Source: Carboxylicivirga sp. (lineage in GTDB: Bacteria > Bacteroidota > Bacteroidia > Bacteroidales > Marinilabiliaceae). From it: a stretch of 36,886 nt of DNA. Position 1 is the first letter of the stretch. Every line of letters starts with the position of its first letter. This document shows positions 16,591 to 24,910 of this stretch, one piece after another. The DNA lies in contig JAOARW010000044.1 in NCBI GenBank assembly GCA_025210475.1, positions 1-36,886 of the forward strand, given 5' to 3'. The translations under genes were made by a program, and so were the position numbers. The notes beneath the pieces were generated by a model. That model worked only from the letters and a program-made list of their open reading frames with translations, did not search any database and had not been told where the DNA came from.

Positions 16591-17415
16591 TCAGTTTTTC
16601 CCTTCTTTGAATTTTTGAGGTGAAATACCTTCCTGACCTTTGAAAAACCGGCTAAAAACCTGAATATCGGAGAAGCCCAGGTCGTAGGCAATTTCAGAAA
16701 CAGACCAATCGGAATAGGTGAGTTGTCGGCGGGCCTCCAGCATAATACGATTCTGAATAAATTTGAGGGGTGTTATTTCATCATTCTTCTTAAACAGGTT
16801 TGAAAGCGTTTTGGGCGATTTGTTTAATAAATCGGCGTATTCATTAACGCTGTGTTTTTTCTTAAAATGTTGTTCTACCAAAAAATTGTATTCCCGAATT
16901 ATATCGATGTTGGCCTTGGTATCGGTATAATTGTTCTGCGCCTTATAAATCCTTGTGCAGAGAATTAAAAGCCGTTTTAACATCATCTGAAGCATTTCAA
17001 GTTGCAGGTTGTCTTTGGATTGCATTTCAATCCGGAACATTTTCAAAACCGTTTCCAGTATTTCAATATCTTCGGTAGTAGGATTTATAATCGGTACACT
17101 TGAAGCGCCAAAAAACAATAATCCCTTGCAGCTTACTTCGCTATCGTGGTTGATGATGCAATAAAAGTCGCGGTTCCACTTTATGAGCTTCACATGCTTG
17201 GTTTCAATGGGTTCGATGCGATGAAACTCGGTCAGGCTAATGATTTGATGCCGGTTAAATTCATATTCCACATTATCTATTCTAATGCGGTTATTATTAT
17301 CCATAAACCATAACAGAGATAACTCGCTTGGCTTAAATTCTTTTAGTAAATGACAGTTGTTTGAATGAACATCAACAATTTGCAAGTATTCATTATTTAT
17401 TCCCCGGAATTCCAT
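16591..17415 (-). CDS. AraC-family transcriptional regulator
   Basis: 274 residues. The last 100 residues form two helix-turn-helix units: NEYADLLNKSPKTLSNLFKK, then SVSEIAYDLGFSDIQVFSRF followed by FKGQEGISPQKFKE, the standard AraC/XylS ending. The N-terminal 170 residues are a beta-rich region like a cupin sensor (HxIxSLTEFHRIEPIE). The next gene on the same strand encodes the AhpD-like protein, 93 bp away, which is the most likely target. Ligand unknown. Confidence 0.9.
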   Translation of the reverse strand: MEFRGINNEYLQIVDVHSNNCHLLKEFKPSELSLLWFMDNNNRIRIDNVEYEFNRHQIISLTEFHRIEPIETKHVKLIKWNRDFYCIINHDSEVSCKGLLFFGASSVPIINPTTEDIEILETVLKMFRIEMQSKDNLQLEMLQMMLKRLLILCTRIYKAQNNYTDTKANIDIIREYNFLVEQHFKKKHSVNEYADLLNKSPKTLSNLFKKNDEITPLKFIQNRIMLEARRQLTYSDWSVSEIAYDLGFSDIQVFSRFFKGQEGISPQKFKEGKN

Positions 17416-17575
17416 ATGATGATTAAATATTAAGAATAATGTTTTTGAATTTAGACGTGAAAAAGTGGATTTCCTTAATCGATTCGTTTCTTTTTTGGTT
17501 CATTTTAATAACCAATAGCAGGCTTTAAAGTTGAGAAGGAACCATAATGCCAATATCAATTTATTATAAGATTAT

Positions 17576-17583
17576 TAAATTTG
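17576..17583 (+). promoter_or_regulatory. -7 element (TAAATTTG) immediately before the YbaK start
   Basis: TAAATTTG fits TAnnTTTG and ends only four bases before the ATG at 17588. Transcription would begin at or just inside the start codon, which would mean a leaderless mRNA or a later start (Met10). The -33 element is not obvious. Confidence 0.4.
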
Positions 17584-17587
17584 CCCC

Positions 17588-18070
17588 ATGGGAAAGCAAA
17601 TTAAAACAAATGCCATGCGATTGCTGGATGCCAGAAAAGTTCCTTACCAAGCCTTTTTTTATACATCCGATTCAGTCAATTCAAATGGAACATTGGTGGC
17701 ACAAATGAATAAGCGCGATGTTGATTTAGTGCATAAAACACTTGTGGCACGAAGTAATAAAAACGAATTGTTTGTATTTATTATTCCCATCGATAAAGAA
17801 TTGGATCTCAAAAAAGCCGCAGTAGCTTCGTGCAGTAAAAAAATCGAGATGTTGCCTCATAAAGACTTGTTTAAGTATACGGCTTATGAAAAGGGAGGTT
17901 GTTCGCCCATTGGCATGAAAAAACTATATCGTACATTTTTAGATTCAGGATCAGAAGCGCTGAACGAAGTTATTGTTAGCGGCGGAAGGAAGGGCTGCAT
18001 TATTGAGATAGCAATCAGTGATTTATTAAATGTTATTTGTGGCGAGGCTAAAGATTTGGTAAAACAATAG
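17588..18070 (+). CDS. ybaK: Cys-tRNA(Pro) deacylase, YbaK/EbsC type
   Basis: 160 residues, usual for stand-alone YbaK. Editing-domain fold that hydrolyses cysteine wrongly attached to tRNA-Pro. Visible features are TNAMRLLDARKVPYQAFFY at the start, the helper Lys in KTLVARS, the conserved KGGCSPIGMKK and the late SGGRKGCIIEI. An alternative start is Met10, because the promoter-like element at 17576 leaves no room for a leader. Stand-alone gene with no operon partner. Confidence 0.9.
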   Translation: MGKQIKTNAMRLLDARKVPYQAFFYTSDSVNSNGTLVAQMNKRDVDLVHKTLVARSNKNELFVFIIPIDKELDLKKAAVASCSKKIEMLPHKDLFKYTAYEKGGCSPIGMKKLYRTFLDSGSEALNEVIVSGGRKGCIIEIAISDLLNVICGEAKDLVKQ

Positions 18071-18241
18071 ATCGCAAGATTTTTGACAATAGAAAACAGG
18101 TTGGTATGTAAGATTCTTAAAACCAATTAGTCACAGCTAAATCTCAGGTGGTTTAATACGTATTAAAGAAAAGCTTAACGAGCTGATGAAAGAAGTTGGG
18201 TAAAAAGTATTAGAATGAATTATTTCACAACTTGTTAACAA

Positions 18242-18269
18242 TTGGCATTTAACTATGTTATTATTTTTG
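18242..18269 (+). promoter_or_regulatory. Promoter of the DUF4395 gene
   Basis: TATTTTTG at 18262-18269 fits TAnnTTTG, and a TTG at 18242-18244 lies 17 bp upstream. A start near 18276 would leave a leader of about 19 nt before the ATG at 18295. Confidence 0.55.
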
Positions 18270-18294
18270 CATTCATTAATCAATACACAACATT

Positions 18295-18828
18295 ATGGCA
18301 TTTTTTAGTTTCGGAGAATACAAAGATGATTTAGGATATAAAGTCGTAGACGAACGCGTATGGCGGGGCAATGCGGGTATTATGCTGCTTTTAGGCATTA
18401 TTGCCTCCATTAATGGTTTTATACTGAATAAATACGAAATCATTCCTTACATTTCAGGATTTCTGGTTATTAACTTTTTTATTGGTGTTTTTATTAATCC
18501 GAAGTTTTCTCCAACACGTTTGTTGTCAAGAATGATGACTTATAATCAAAGTCCTTTATGGATAGGAGCCGTTCAGAAACGTTTTGCCTGGAGTTTGGGT
18601 TTGATTTTATCCATCACCATTTTTGTACTGTCTCTGCAACTGGTGAATGACGTAAGTTATTTTGGCCCGGTTTGTATGCTTTGTCTGCTTTGCTTGCTTT
18701 TGTTGTATTTGGAATCGGCTTTTGGAATTTGCGTAGGATGTCAATTGTACCACCTGGCAATCCGACTAAAGATATTAAAGGCGCCAGAGGTAAAGCCAAA
18801 TTGCATGGGAGATTCTTGTGAGGTATAA
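18295..18828 (+). CDS. DUF4395 family integral membrane protein
   Basis: 177 residues. About four hydrophobic helices: GIMLLLGIIASINGFIL, ISGFLVINFFIGVFI, LGLILSITIFVLSLQLV and CMLCLLCLLLLYLESA. The closing GICVGCQLYHL is the conserved CxxC segment of DUF4395, a family often seen near thiol-redox and sulfur genes. The N terminus opens with a conserved VDERVWRGNAG. No function is established. A strong terminator follows at 18852, so this is a single-gene transcript. The extra Cys residues (VCMLCLLC, and a C-terminal CMGDSCEV) suggest redox or metal handling, which is only a guess. Confidence 0.83.
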   Translation: MAFFSFGEYKDDLGYKVVDERVWRGNAGIMLLLGIIASINGFILNKYEIIPYISGFLVINFFIGVFINPKFSPTRLLSRMMTYNQSPLWIGAVQKRFAWSLGLILSITIFVLSLQLVNDVSYFGPVCMLCLLCLLLLYLESAFGICVGCQLYHLAIRLKILKAPEVKPNCMGDSCEV

Positions 18829-18851
18829 ATTACCAGGCACACGATATAAAC

Positions 18852-18909
18852 AAAAATCCGAAATAGACTTAAGAATGAATTCAAAAGTATCTATTTCGGA
18901 TTTTTTTTT
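18852..18909 (+). terminator. Terminator of the DUF4395 gene
   Basis: A perfect 16-bp stem (AAAAATCCGAAATAGA with its complement, 22-base loop) ends in a run of nine or more T on the plus strand. Confidence 0.9.
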
Positions 18910-18945
18910 GACAAGCTCAGCAACCTTTTAGGGGAGCTGCTTGTC
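18910..18945. repeat. REP-like palindrome after the terminator
   Basis: GACAAGC at 18910-18916 is paired exactly by GCTTGTC at 18939-18945, with an extra AGC/GCT inside. It begins directly after the terminator T run. The GACAAGCTCAG motif resembles dispersed intergenic palindromes of Bacteroidota, but only this copy is in the window. Confidence 0.35.
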
Positions 18946-19091
18946 GGACTGGCTAATGGTAATTAGGAGCTTACATGGCAAAACTAACCAATAAGTTGTT
19001 TGAATTGTGTTGCTCCTTGGCCTGATTGCGGTTTTAGTCTTGAGTCTTGATACTTATATCTCAATACTAATTTAGTCTTTTTGTCAGAATG

Positions 19092-19532
19092 TTATTCGTT
19101 ATTAGCCCTTTTCCAGATAACCTCAATGATGCCATTTTTGCCCTCAACCTTAGTTTTTGGAGTCCATATTTTTAATGTATCACCATCTATTTTGTAGAAT
19201 CTGATTTCTTTCTCGCCAATCCAGTCAGGATTTACACATCCTTCTACCAGGTGAATAATTTTTCCGGGCGATTCTTCGTAGTACTTACCATAGTAAGCCA
19301 TGAAGCTGTCAAAAACTTCTGATTTAATGGCAGGATCATTCGACCATTCTCCGGTATTATATTTTTCCTCGCGCTTGTTGAATCCAAGTTGAGCATTCAT
19401 GTAACCACGATCATCGTACATAAGAATGCCTAGCGGACTGTCACCATACATATCCATTTTGGTGTTATCGTCAAACAAGAAATAGATGGATTCTAACTTC
19501 CAAGTGCCTACCAGTTGTTTAATGGGTTCCAT
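19092..19532 (-). CDS. Lipocalin-like domain protein next to the polyketide synthase
   Basis: 146 residues, no signal peptide. KQLVGTWKLESIYF at the start, then GILMYDDRGYMNAQLGF and a long beta-rich body match the lipocalin-like family (PF13924 type) whose members bind small hydrophobic molecules. Such proteins recur beside polyketide genes in fungi and some bacteria, where they may bind or help cyclise the product. Here the gene begins 66 bp after the polyketide synthase stop, on the same strand, with a GC-rich hairpin between them. I infer a link to the polyketide product; the sequence gives no catalytic residues. Confidence 0.75.
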   Translation of the reverse strand: MEPIKQLVGTWKLESIYFLFDDNTKMDMYGDSPLGILMYDDRGYMNAQLGFNKREEKYNTGEWSNDPAIKSEVFDSFMAYYGKYYEESPGKIIHLVEGCVNPDWIGEKEIRFYKIDGDTLKIWTPKTKVEGKNGIIEVIWKRANNE

Positions 19533-19564
19533 ATTAATTTTCCTTTGTTTTAATGAGAAATAAA

Positions 19565-19583
19565 CCCCGGCCTAACACCGGGG
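19565..19583 (-). terminator. GC-rich hairpin between the polyketide synthase and lipocalin-like genes
   Basis: CCCCGG, a 7-base loop, then CCGGGG; on the minus strand it is followed by TTTATTTCT. It may end or weaken transcription after the polyketide synthase gene, so the downstream gene may be expressed at a lower level by read-through. Confidence 0.65.
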
Positions 19584-19598
19584 CTGAGTAAAATCTGA

Positions 19599-22500
19599 TT
19601 AAACAGAAGCTTTGCATTTCATGATGATGCTATTGATTAATGATGCAATCATATCGGCATCGGTATAAACCACATTGTGACCACCTTCTACAGTAATGAG
19701 TTCAAACTCTTTACTTGTTTCCACATCCCATTTTTTTACAGCTTCAATGTCAACTCGATCATCGGATAGGGCATGGACAGCTGTAATTTTGGATTGTAGT
19801 TGAGGCATTTCTTTGTATTGATAGCCATGAATCAATTCAAAATCATTACGCAACCTCTTAATCAAATCTTTGATGGCATCGTTGTTGATATCAAAATCAG
19901 CATCGCTGCCGGTGGTGATTAAGGATAAAAGCTGCTGATCGCTATAATTATCTGCAAAAATTGAATTGACAAAGTGGTTGGTGAATCCTTTCTGACATGG
20001 CGTTCCTGAAACAATCAGATTTTCGGCATGTTTGTCAAAATCATTCTGAAGCTTTCTCGCTACTTCGAATGCGATTAAGCCACCCATACTATGACCATAG
20101 ATATAGAATGGTTTGTCGATTTTATCCTTGATCACCGGTGTGAGCTCTTTCAAAACTTTGTTTAGATCGTTGCACAATGGTTCATCAGTGCGATCATCAC
20201 GACCGGGCAACTGGATCATCACCATTTCAAACGAAGTATCGATAAAGTTCGACCAGTTTTCGAATAAGCGGTTACTACCACCTGCATCGTTAAAAACAAA
20301 CAGAAGGGCAGATGCCTCTTTATTTGTCTTTGGAATAGTTAACCATTTATTGCTTGAATCATCAGCTGCATCCGCGTCACTATCCATTGCTGGTCGTGCA
20401 TTTAACAGGTCGAGTAGTACGTTTGAGAACTCATTCACCGATGGGTAATCGTAAAAGAGTTTGATCAATAGTTTCACCTTGAACTGCTTCTCGATGATGT
20501 TTCTCAATTGAACAATGGTCAGCGAATCAATACCCATGTTCTTGAACTTCATATCGGTATCCAATTGATCAGGAGAGGCTTTTGAAGCATCTGCAACCAG
20601 GTTAATCAGGTATTCCTCAATCAATACTTTTCGTTGCTTGTTGCTCTTTTCCTTCAATACCGCATCCAGCACATTAACTGTAGCGCCTGAGCTTTGTTCT
20701 GTGCGTTTAACACCTGTGTCAATAATCTTCGCCTTGGCATCGATCAGTTCCAGAATCAAGTTGTGGTTGCAATCGTAAACGAATATATCACCCGAAACAC
20801 TCACCACTTTCTTGTCATCAGATAACTGTAATGGCGAAAGTTTGGTTATAACATGAAACGGATTATTACCTGATTCAATCGCACCAATATTAATCTTTCG
20901 GATGCTCTGAACAAAGGTTGTTTTAACCGTTTGATCATCAACTTCCGAAAATGCCTTACTGAATAACGGATGCAGGCAGTTGTCCAATAAAAGCGGAGGA
21001 ATGGAGTATTGATTATAGCTGTGATCATCCTGATCATCAAGATTTATGGTAGCGAATGCCACATCATTATCAATGTTGATGTTCTCAATGTTCTGGAAGC
21101 TATCCTTAAACGTAACGCCTAATTTCGAGAATGAAGAATAAATATCTTCGCGTTTGTACTGGATCAGGAAGTTATTACCCGGCTTTTTAAGGGTTTTTAT
21201 AATTGGGCGATCATTCTTTTCCAATGTACCGCTGCAAACCATTTCCCATTCGGTACTTTCCGGCATCTTTTTAAATAACTTAAAGTTACTTAGCAGATCA
21301 TCGTGAGAATCGATCTTCATCTGAATATTAACGGCATCATGTTCCGATAATTCTACCGATTGAACAAATTCCAGTTTGTTGATGGAATATTTAATCTTAG
21401 GTTCGATCTGTCGGATGGCTGAATTAATCATCTCAATGTAAAAACCGCCAGGGAAAACAGCTGTTTCATTAACCTGGTGATGTGCCAGGAACGGCATGTT
21501 GTGCAAGCTGATCTTCGATTCCCAGTAGTAACAATCGGAGTCGGCCAGTTTAATTTGATTGCCAATTAATGGGTGGGCATTGCCATTGTTGTTACCATCT
21601 TTAAAATGGGCCGAAAGGTCCTTAATCTCGTAGTTCTCGCGCTGTAAAGGATAACTTGGAAGCGGCATGTATTGGCCTTCATATCCTTTGTAATGTGATT
21701 CCCAGTTTACTGTAAATCCATTTTCATAAACCAAGCCTAAGTTTTTAGCCATCTCATCTACTTCTGCATAATCGCGATGCAATGAACCGATTGTAGCAAT
21801 AGAAGAAAGCGACTTGTGCTCGGCACATTCATTGATGGCAGTGCTTAACACCGGATGCGGACTTACTTCAATAAATAACTGGTGGCCATCATCAAGCAAT
21901 TTTTCTGTTGCCGATGCAAACTGAACCGTATTTCTGAGGTTGCATTTCCAGTACTCAGCATCCATCTCTAAGCCACTAATGACTTTGTTTCGAACGGTTG
22001 AATATATTTTGATATGGTTCTCCTGAGGTTGAATAGTCTGGACCTTTTCAAGCAAAGTATCTTTGATGGAGTCCATTTGCGGACTGTGTGAGGCCACATC
22101 AACTTTTACCTGTCGGCAAAACAAATCTTTCTCATTAAGCTCGGCGAGTATTCCTTCAATAATTTGGTTATCGCCAGCTAATACGGTTGATTTTGGACTG
22201 TTTTGAACGGCCAGAGAAATTTTACCTCCATGTTTTTCAACGTAAGCTTCGGCTTCTTCTTTGCTAAGTTCAGTAACTGCCATTGCGCCACCCTGACCAC
22301 TTAAGGTATTCATTAAAATACTTCGGGTGCAGATAATGTTTGCTGCATCATCTAGCGAAAGTGCACCAGCAATATAGACTGCTGCAACTTCTCCCATACT
22401 GTGGCCGACTACTGAATCGGGTTGAACTCCATTGGCCATCCATTGCTTGGATAATGCCACCTGCATGGCAAACAAGTAAGGTTGAATGACATTGATCTTG

Positions 22501-24281
22501 TTTAACTGACTGTTGGCTTCATCGGCATGAATTTCATCTATCAACGACCAGTCGGCATATTTTTTAAATGCCTCATCAATTTCATCTATGGTTGCCTTGA
22601 AAACCTCATTTTTGCTGTACAACTCTTTGCCCATTGAGAACCATTGAGCGCCTTGTCCTGGAAAAACAAATACAACCTTGGCATCTTTATTGGCTGGAGC
22701 TGCCTTCATGTTTAAGTTAGTGCTCTTTTCAAATTCTTCGAGTTGAGCAATTAATTCTTGTTTATCGGCACCCGAGAATAGCTTTTTGTATTCAAAATCT
22801 GGTTTTTGGTAGGTTGTATTGTAGCAGATCTTTCTCAGGTTTGTATCATCGTTCTCCTTTAGCAAACTGATGTACTTTCCGGAATAGGCCTGAAGCGCTT
22901 TTGCCGACCTGGCACTTAGAGGCAGGTAGGAACGGGCAGAGCTCATGTCTTCCACAGTTGCTTTTTTATTATCAGTATTCTGGTACTCCTCAAATACCAT
23001 GTGAACGTTAGTACCTCCCCATCCGTATGAGCTGACACCGGCCTTTATTGTTTCCTGACAATCGCTTGGCCAGGCAATATTTTCAGTAGGTACCTTAAGA
23101 TTCAACTTCTCAAAATCGATTTTAGGATTCGGATTTTTAAAGTTAATGTTCTTTGGAATAACTCTGTTTTGACAGATCATAATGGCTTTCAGAGCGCCTG
23201 CTATACCCGATGCTGACTCGCTGTGGCCCAGATTTGTTTTAATAGATCCAACCAATAAAGGATTATCTTTTTCTTTTGAAGCTGAGAAGAATTCTCCTAA
23301 AGAGTTTGATTCAACCGGATCGCCAAGGCGTGTTCCTGTACCGTGGGCTTCAATATAGTTGACCTCAGATGGCGAAACATTGGCATCATTATAAGCTTGC
23401 CTTAAAACTTCTATTTGTCCATCTTTGCTCGTTGCTGGCATGTTTACATTAAATCCGTTGTTAGTGGTGGCTCCACCTCGTATAACGGCCATAATGTTAT
23501 CACCATCATGTTCAGCATCTTCAAGTCGTTTTAAAAGAACTGTACCAGCTCCTTCCGCCCTTACAAAACCATCAGCATCAGCATCAAAGGCACTACATTT
23601 TCCCTTGGTTGACAAACCACCGAATTTCGATAGATAGACATACTGCTCAGGATCTAGCATGTGGTTAACGCCACCTGCGATACACATGTCTGAGGATTTG
23701 TCTCTCAAACTCTGAACAGCCAGCATTAATGCTACTAATGAAGAAGAACAACCTGTATCTAATACTAAGCTAGGACCGGTTAGTCCGAAGTGATATGAAA
23801 TACGGTTGGCAATAACATTTCCAGATTGTCCGATGGCTGAGAAATTATTAATCTCAGGGCACCTTACTTTTCTTAGGTGCTCAAAGTCAGCCCAGATGTT
23901 ACCAAGATAAACGCCGGTTTTTGAACCATAAAACTGATTGGGCTTTACCGATGAGCTTTCGAAAAGCTCCCAGGCAAGTTCCATCATTAGCTTTTGCGAT
24001 GGACTCATTTCGATTGCTTCCTTGGGAGAAACATTAAAGAAATATGGATCAAAATGGTGAATATCATTTAGAAATGCACCTGCATTCTGATTTGTTTTGC
24101 CAACAGCATTGGCATCCGGATGATAATAATCCTCATGGTTCCACCGGTCTTTTGAAACCTGGTCGACTACACTCGTACCATTACACAATACCTTCCACAA
24201 ATCACTTGGATTGTCGATTTGTGGAAACCGGCATGAGATACCAATAACTGCAATTGATTGATTATACGCTTTTTTATTCAT
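19599..24281 (-). CDS. Single-module type I polyketide synthase, KS-AT-DH/PT-ACP-TE
   Basis: 1560 residues. Ketosynthase at about 7-430 with Cys178 (DTGCSSS, where DTACSSS is usual), His313 (EAHGTGT) and His353 (NLGHSE). Acyltransferase at about 535-850 with Ser628 (GHSMGE) and VASH at 729-732, which does not settle malonyl versus methylmalonyl. A hot-dog dehydratase or product-template domain at about 900-1190 with His935 (HHQVNETAVFPGG) and Asp1100 (LLLDNCLHPL). Acyl carrier at about 1210-1290 with Ser1253 (GIDSL). Thioesterase at about 1325-1560 with Ser1398 (GHSMGG) and His1535 (GGHNVV), and a segment (IQLPGRDDR) of the type II thioesterase kind. No ketoreductase, enoylreductase or second carrier is present; the DH runs straight into the ACP. 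All visible catalytic residues are intact. A phosphopantetheinyl transferase must be encoded elsewhere. Product unknown. Confidence 0.93.
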   Translation of the reverse strand: MNKKAYNQSIAVIGISCRFPQIDNPSDLWKVLCNGTSVVDQVSKDRWNHEDYYHPDANAVGKTNQNAGAFLNDIHHFDPYFFNVSPKEAIEMSPSQKLMMELAWELFESSSVKPNQFYGSKTGVYLGNIWADFEHLRKVRCPEINNFSAIGQSGNVIANRISYHFGLTGPSLVLDTGCSSSLVALMLAVQSLRDKSSDMCIAGGVNHMLDPEQYVYLSKFGGLSTKGKCSAFDADADGFVRAEGAGTVLLKRLEDAEHDGDNIMAVIRGGATTNNGFNVNMPATSKDGQIEVLRQAYNDANVSPSEVNYIEAHGTGTRLGDPVESNSLGEFFSASKEKDNPLLVGSIKTNLGHSESASGIAGALKAIMICQNRVIPKNINFKNPNPKIDFEKLNLKVPTENIAWPSDCQETIKAGVSSYGWGGTNVHMVFEEYQNTDNKKATVEDMSSARSYLPLSARSAKALQAYSGKYISLLKENDDTNLRKICYNTTYQKPDFEYKKLFSGADKQELIAQLEEFEKSTNLNMKAAPANKDAKVVFVFPGQGAQWFSMGKELYSKNEVFKATIDEIDEAFKKYADWSLIDEIHADEANSQLNKINVIQPYLFAMQVALSKQWMANGVQPDSVVGHSMGEVAAVYIAGALSLDDAANIICTRSILMNTLSGQGGAMAVTELSKEEAEAYVEKHGGKISLAVQNSPKSTVLAGDNQIIEGILAELNEKDLFCRQVKVDVASHSPQMDSIKDTLLEKVQTIQPQENHIKIYSTVRNKVISGLEMDAEYWKCNLRNTVQFASATEKLLDDGHQLFIEVSPHPVLSTAINECAEHKSLSSIATIGSLHRDYAEVDEMAKNLGLVYENGFTVNWESHYKGYEGQYMPLPSYPLQRENYEIKDLSAHFKDGNNNGNAHPLIGNQIKLADSDCYYWESKISLHNMPFLAHHQVNETAVFPGGFYIEMINSAIRQIEPKIKYSINKLEFVQSVELSEHDAVNIQMKIDSHDDLLSNFKLFKKMPESTEWEMVCSGTLEKNDRPIIKTLKKPGNNFLIQYKREDIYSSFSKLGVTFKDSFQNIENINIDNDVAFATINLDDQDDHSYNQYSIPPLLLDNCLHPLFSKAFSEVDDQTVKTTFVQSIRKINIGAIESGNNPFHVITKLSPLQLSDDKKVVSVSGDIFVYDCNHNLILELIDAKAKIIDTGVKRTEQSSGATVNVLDAVLKEKSNKQRKVLIEEYLINLVADASKASPDQLDTDMKFKNMGIDSLTIVQLRNIIEKQFKVKLLIKLFYDYPSVNEFSNVLLDLLNARPAMDSDADAADDSSNKWLTIPKTNKEASALLFVFNDAGGSNRLFENWSNFIDTSFEMVMIQLPGRDDRTDEPLCNDLNKVLKELTPVIKDKIDKPFYIYGHSMGGLIAFEVARKLQNDFDKHAENLIVSGTPCQKGFTNHFVNSIFADNYSDQQLLSLITTGSDADFDINNDAIKDLIKRLRNDFELIHGYQYKEMPQLQSKITAVHALSDDRVDIEAVKKWDVETSKEFELITVEGGHNVVYTDADMIASLINSIIMKCKASV

Positions 24282-24435
24282 AGAAAATCTGAAATGTATA
24301 AATTAGTTAATGTTATTCTTAGGTTGTTATTATATTAACATTGCGTATAGATATATTCATTAAATACAATTTGAATCATAAAAACGTATCTAATAGATAT
24401 AGTGGACTATAAGGCTTGTTTAATATAACATATCA

Positions 24436-24451
24436 ATGTCTATATTGACAT
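24436..24451. promoter_or_regulatory. Short inverted repeat, possible operator of the polyketide synthase
   Basis: ATGTC, six bases, GACAT, about 155 bp upstream of the polyketide synthase start. It is weak alone; noted because it lies in an otherwise empty promoter region. Confidence 0.2.
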
Positions 24452-24550
24452 CAGGTTGTTTCAATGGGATACAATTATAGAAATTATAGTCGATAAGAAC
24501 AAAAGACTTATTTATCCTATAAGTAGTAATTTGATAAGTTTAACTGAGAA

Positions 24551-24579
24551 AATTAGTAGCTATTTAAAAGCTACTAATT
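24551..24579. repeat. Perfect 11-bp inverted repeat upstream of the polyketide synthase
   Basis: AATTAGTAGCT, a 7-base spacer, then AGCTACTAATT. It is about 270 bp upstream of the start. No strong T run follows (minus strand gives TTTTCTC), so it may be a weak terminator, a leader hairpin or a protein-binding site. Confidence 0.55.
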
Positions 24580-24792
24580 AAGTATGTAAATAGTAATATT
24601 GCCATCCATCAAACTAAGTAAAATATGATTCAAGATATTAAAATATAAGGTATTTATCGTGGCATTAAATAAGCATATAAAAGAACTAGGTAGTTGTGTT
24701 TATTTTAGAGTAAATAACGATGGGTGGTTTAGCAAAATTTTCTTTAAAACTTGTTGATAAAATCATAATATTATTTTGCTGCTAGGGCAAAA

Positions 24793-24830
24793 CAAAAAAA
24801 AAGAGGGCATCCTTAAAGGATACCCTCTTT
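24793..24830 (-). terminator. Terminator of the SpoIIAA-like gene
   Basis: On the minus strand an AAAGAGGG stem with one internal C·A mismatch and four further pairs, then a CCCTCTTT arm and a run of nine T. It lies about 80 bp past the stop of the gene at 24911-25381. Confidence 0.88.
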
Positions 24831-24910
24831 ATAATAACATTAAATTCAGATTTTTTAGAACGTCAAGGTACTGTAGTACTTAGTTCTATATCAATTGCAG
24901 TTAGCAGTGA

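Larger units (their letters stand above)
24282..24910. other. Long AT-rich region upstream of the polyketide synthase
   Basis: 629 bp between two minus-strand genes. It holds the terminator of the upstream gene (24793-24830), a perfect 11-bp inverted repeat (24551-24579) and a small ATGTC/GACAT repeat (24436-24451). I see no gene; the best short frame (24659-24757, GTG start, 32 codons) has no recognisable features. The polyketide synthase promoter must lie here, but no TAnnTTTG element toward it was found. Confidence 0.6.

Noticed and set aside
19599..24281. Polyunsaturated fatty acid synthase or part of a multi-enzyme assembly line
   Set aside because: Only one carrier domain, no ketoreductase or enoylreductase, a terminal thioesterase, and no further modules or PUFA-type partners in the window.
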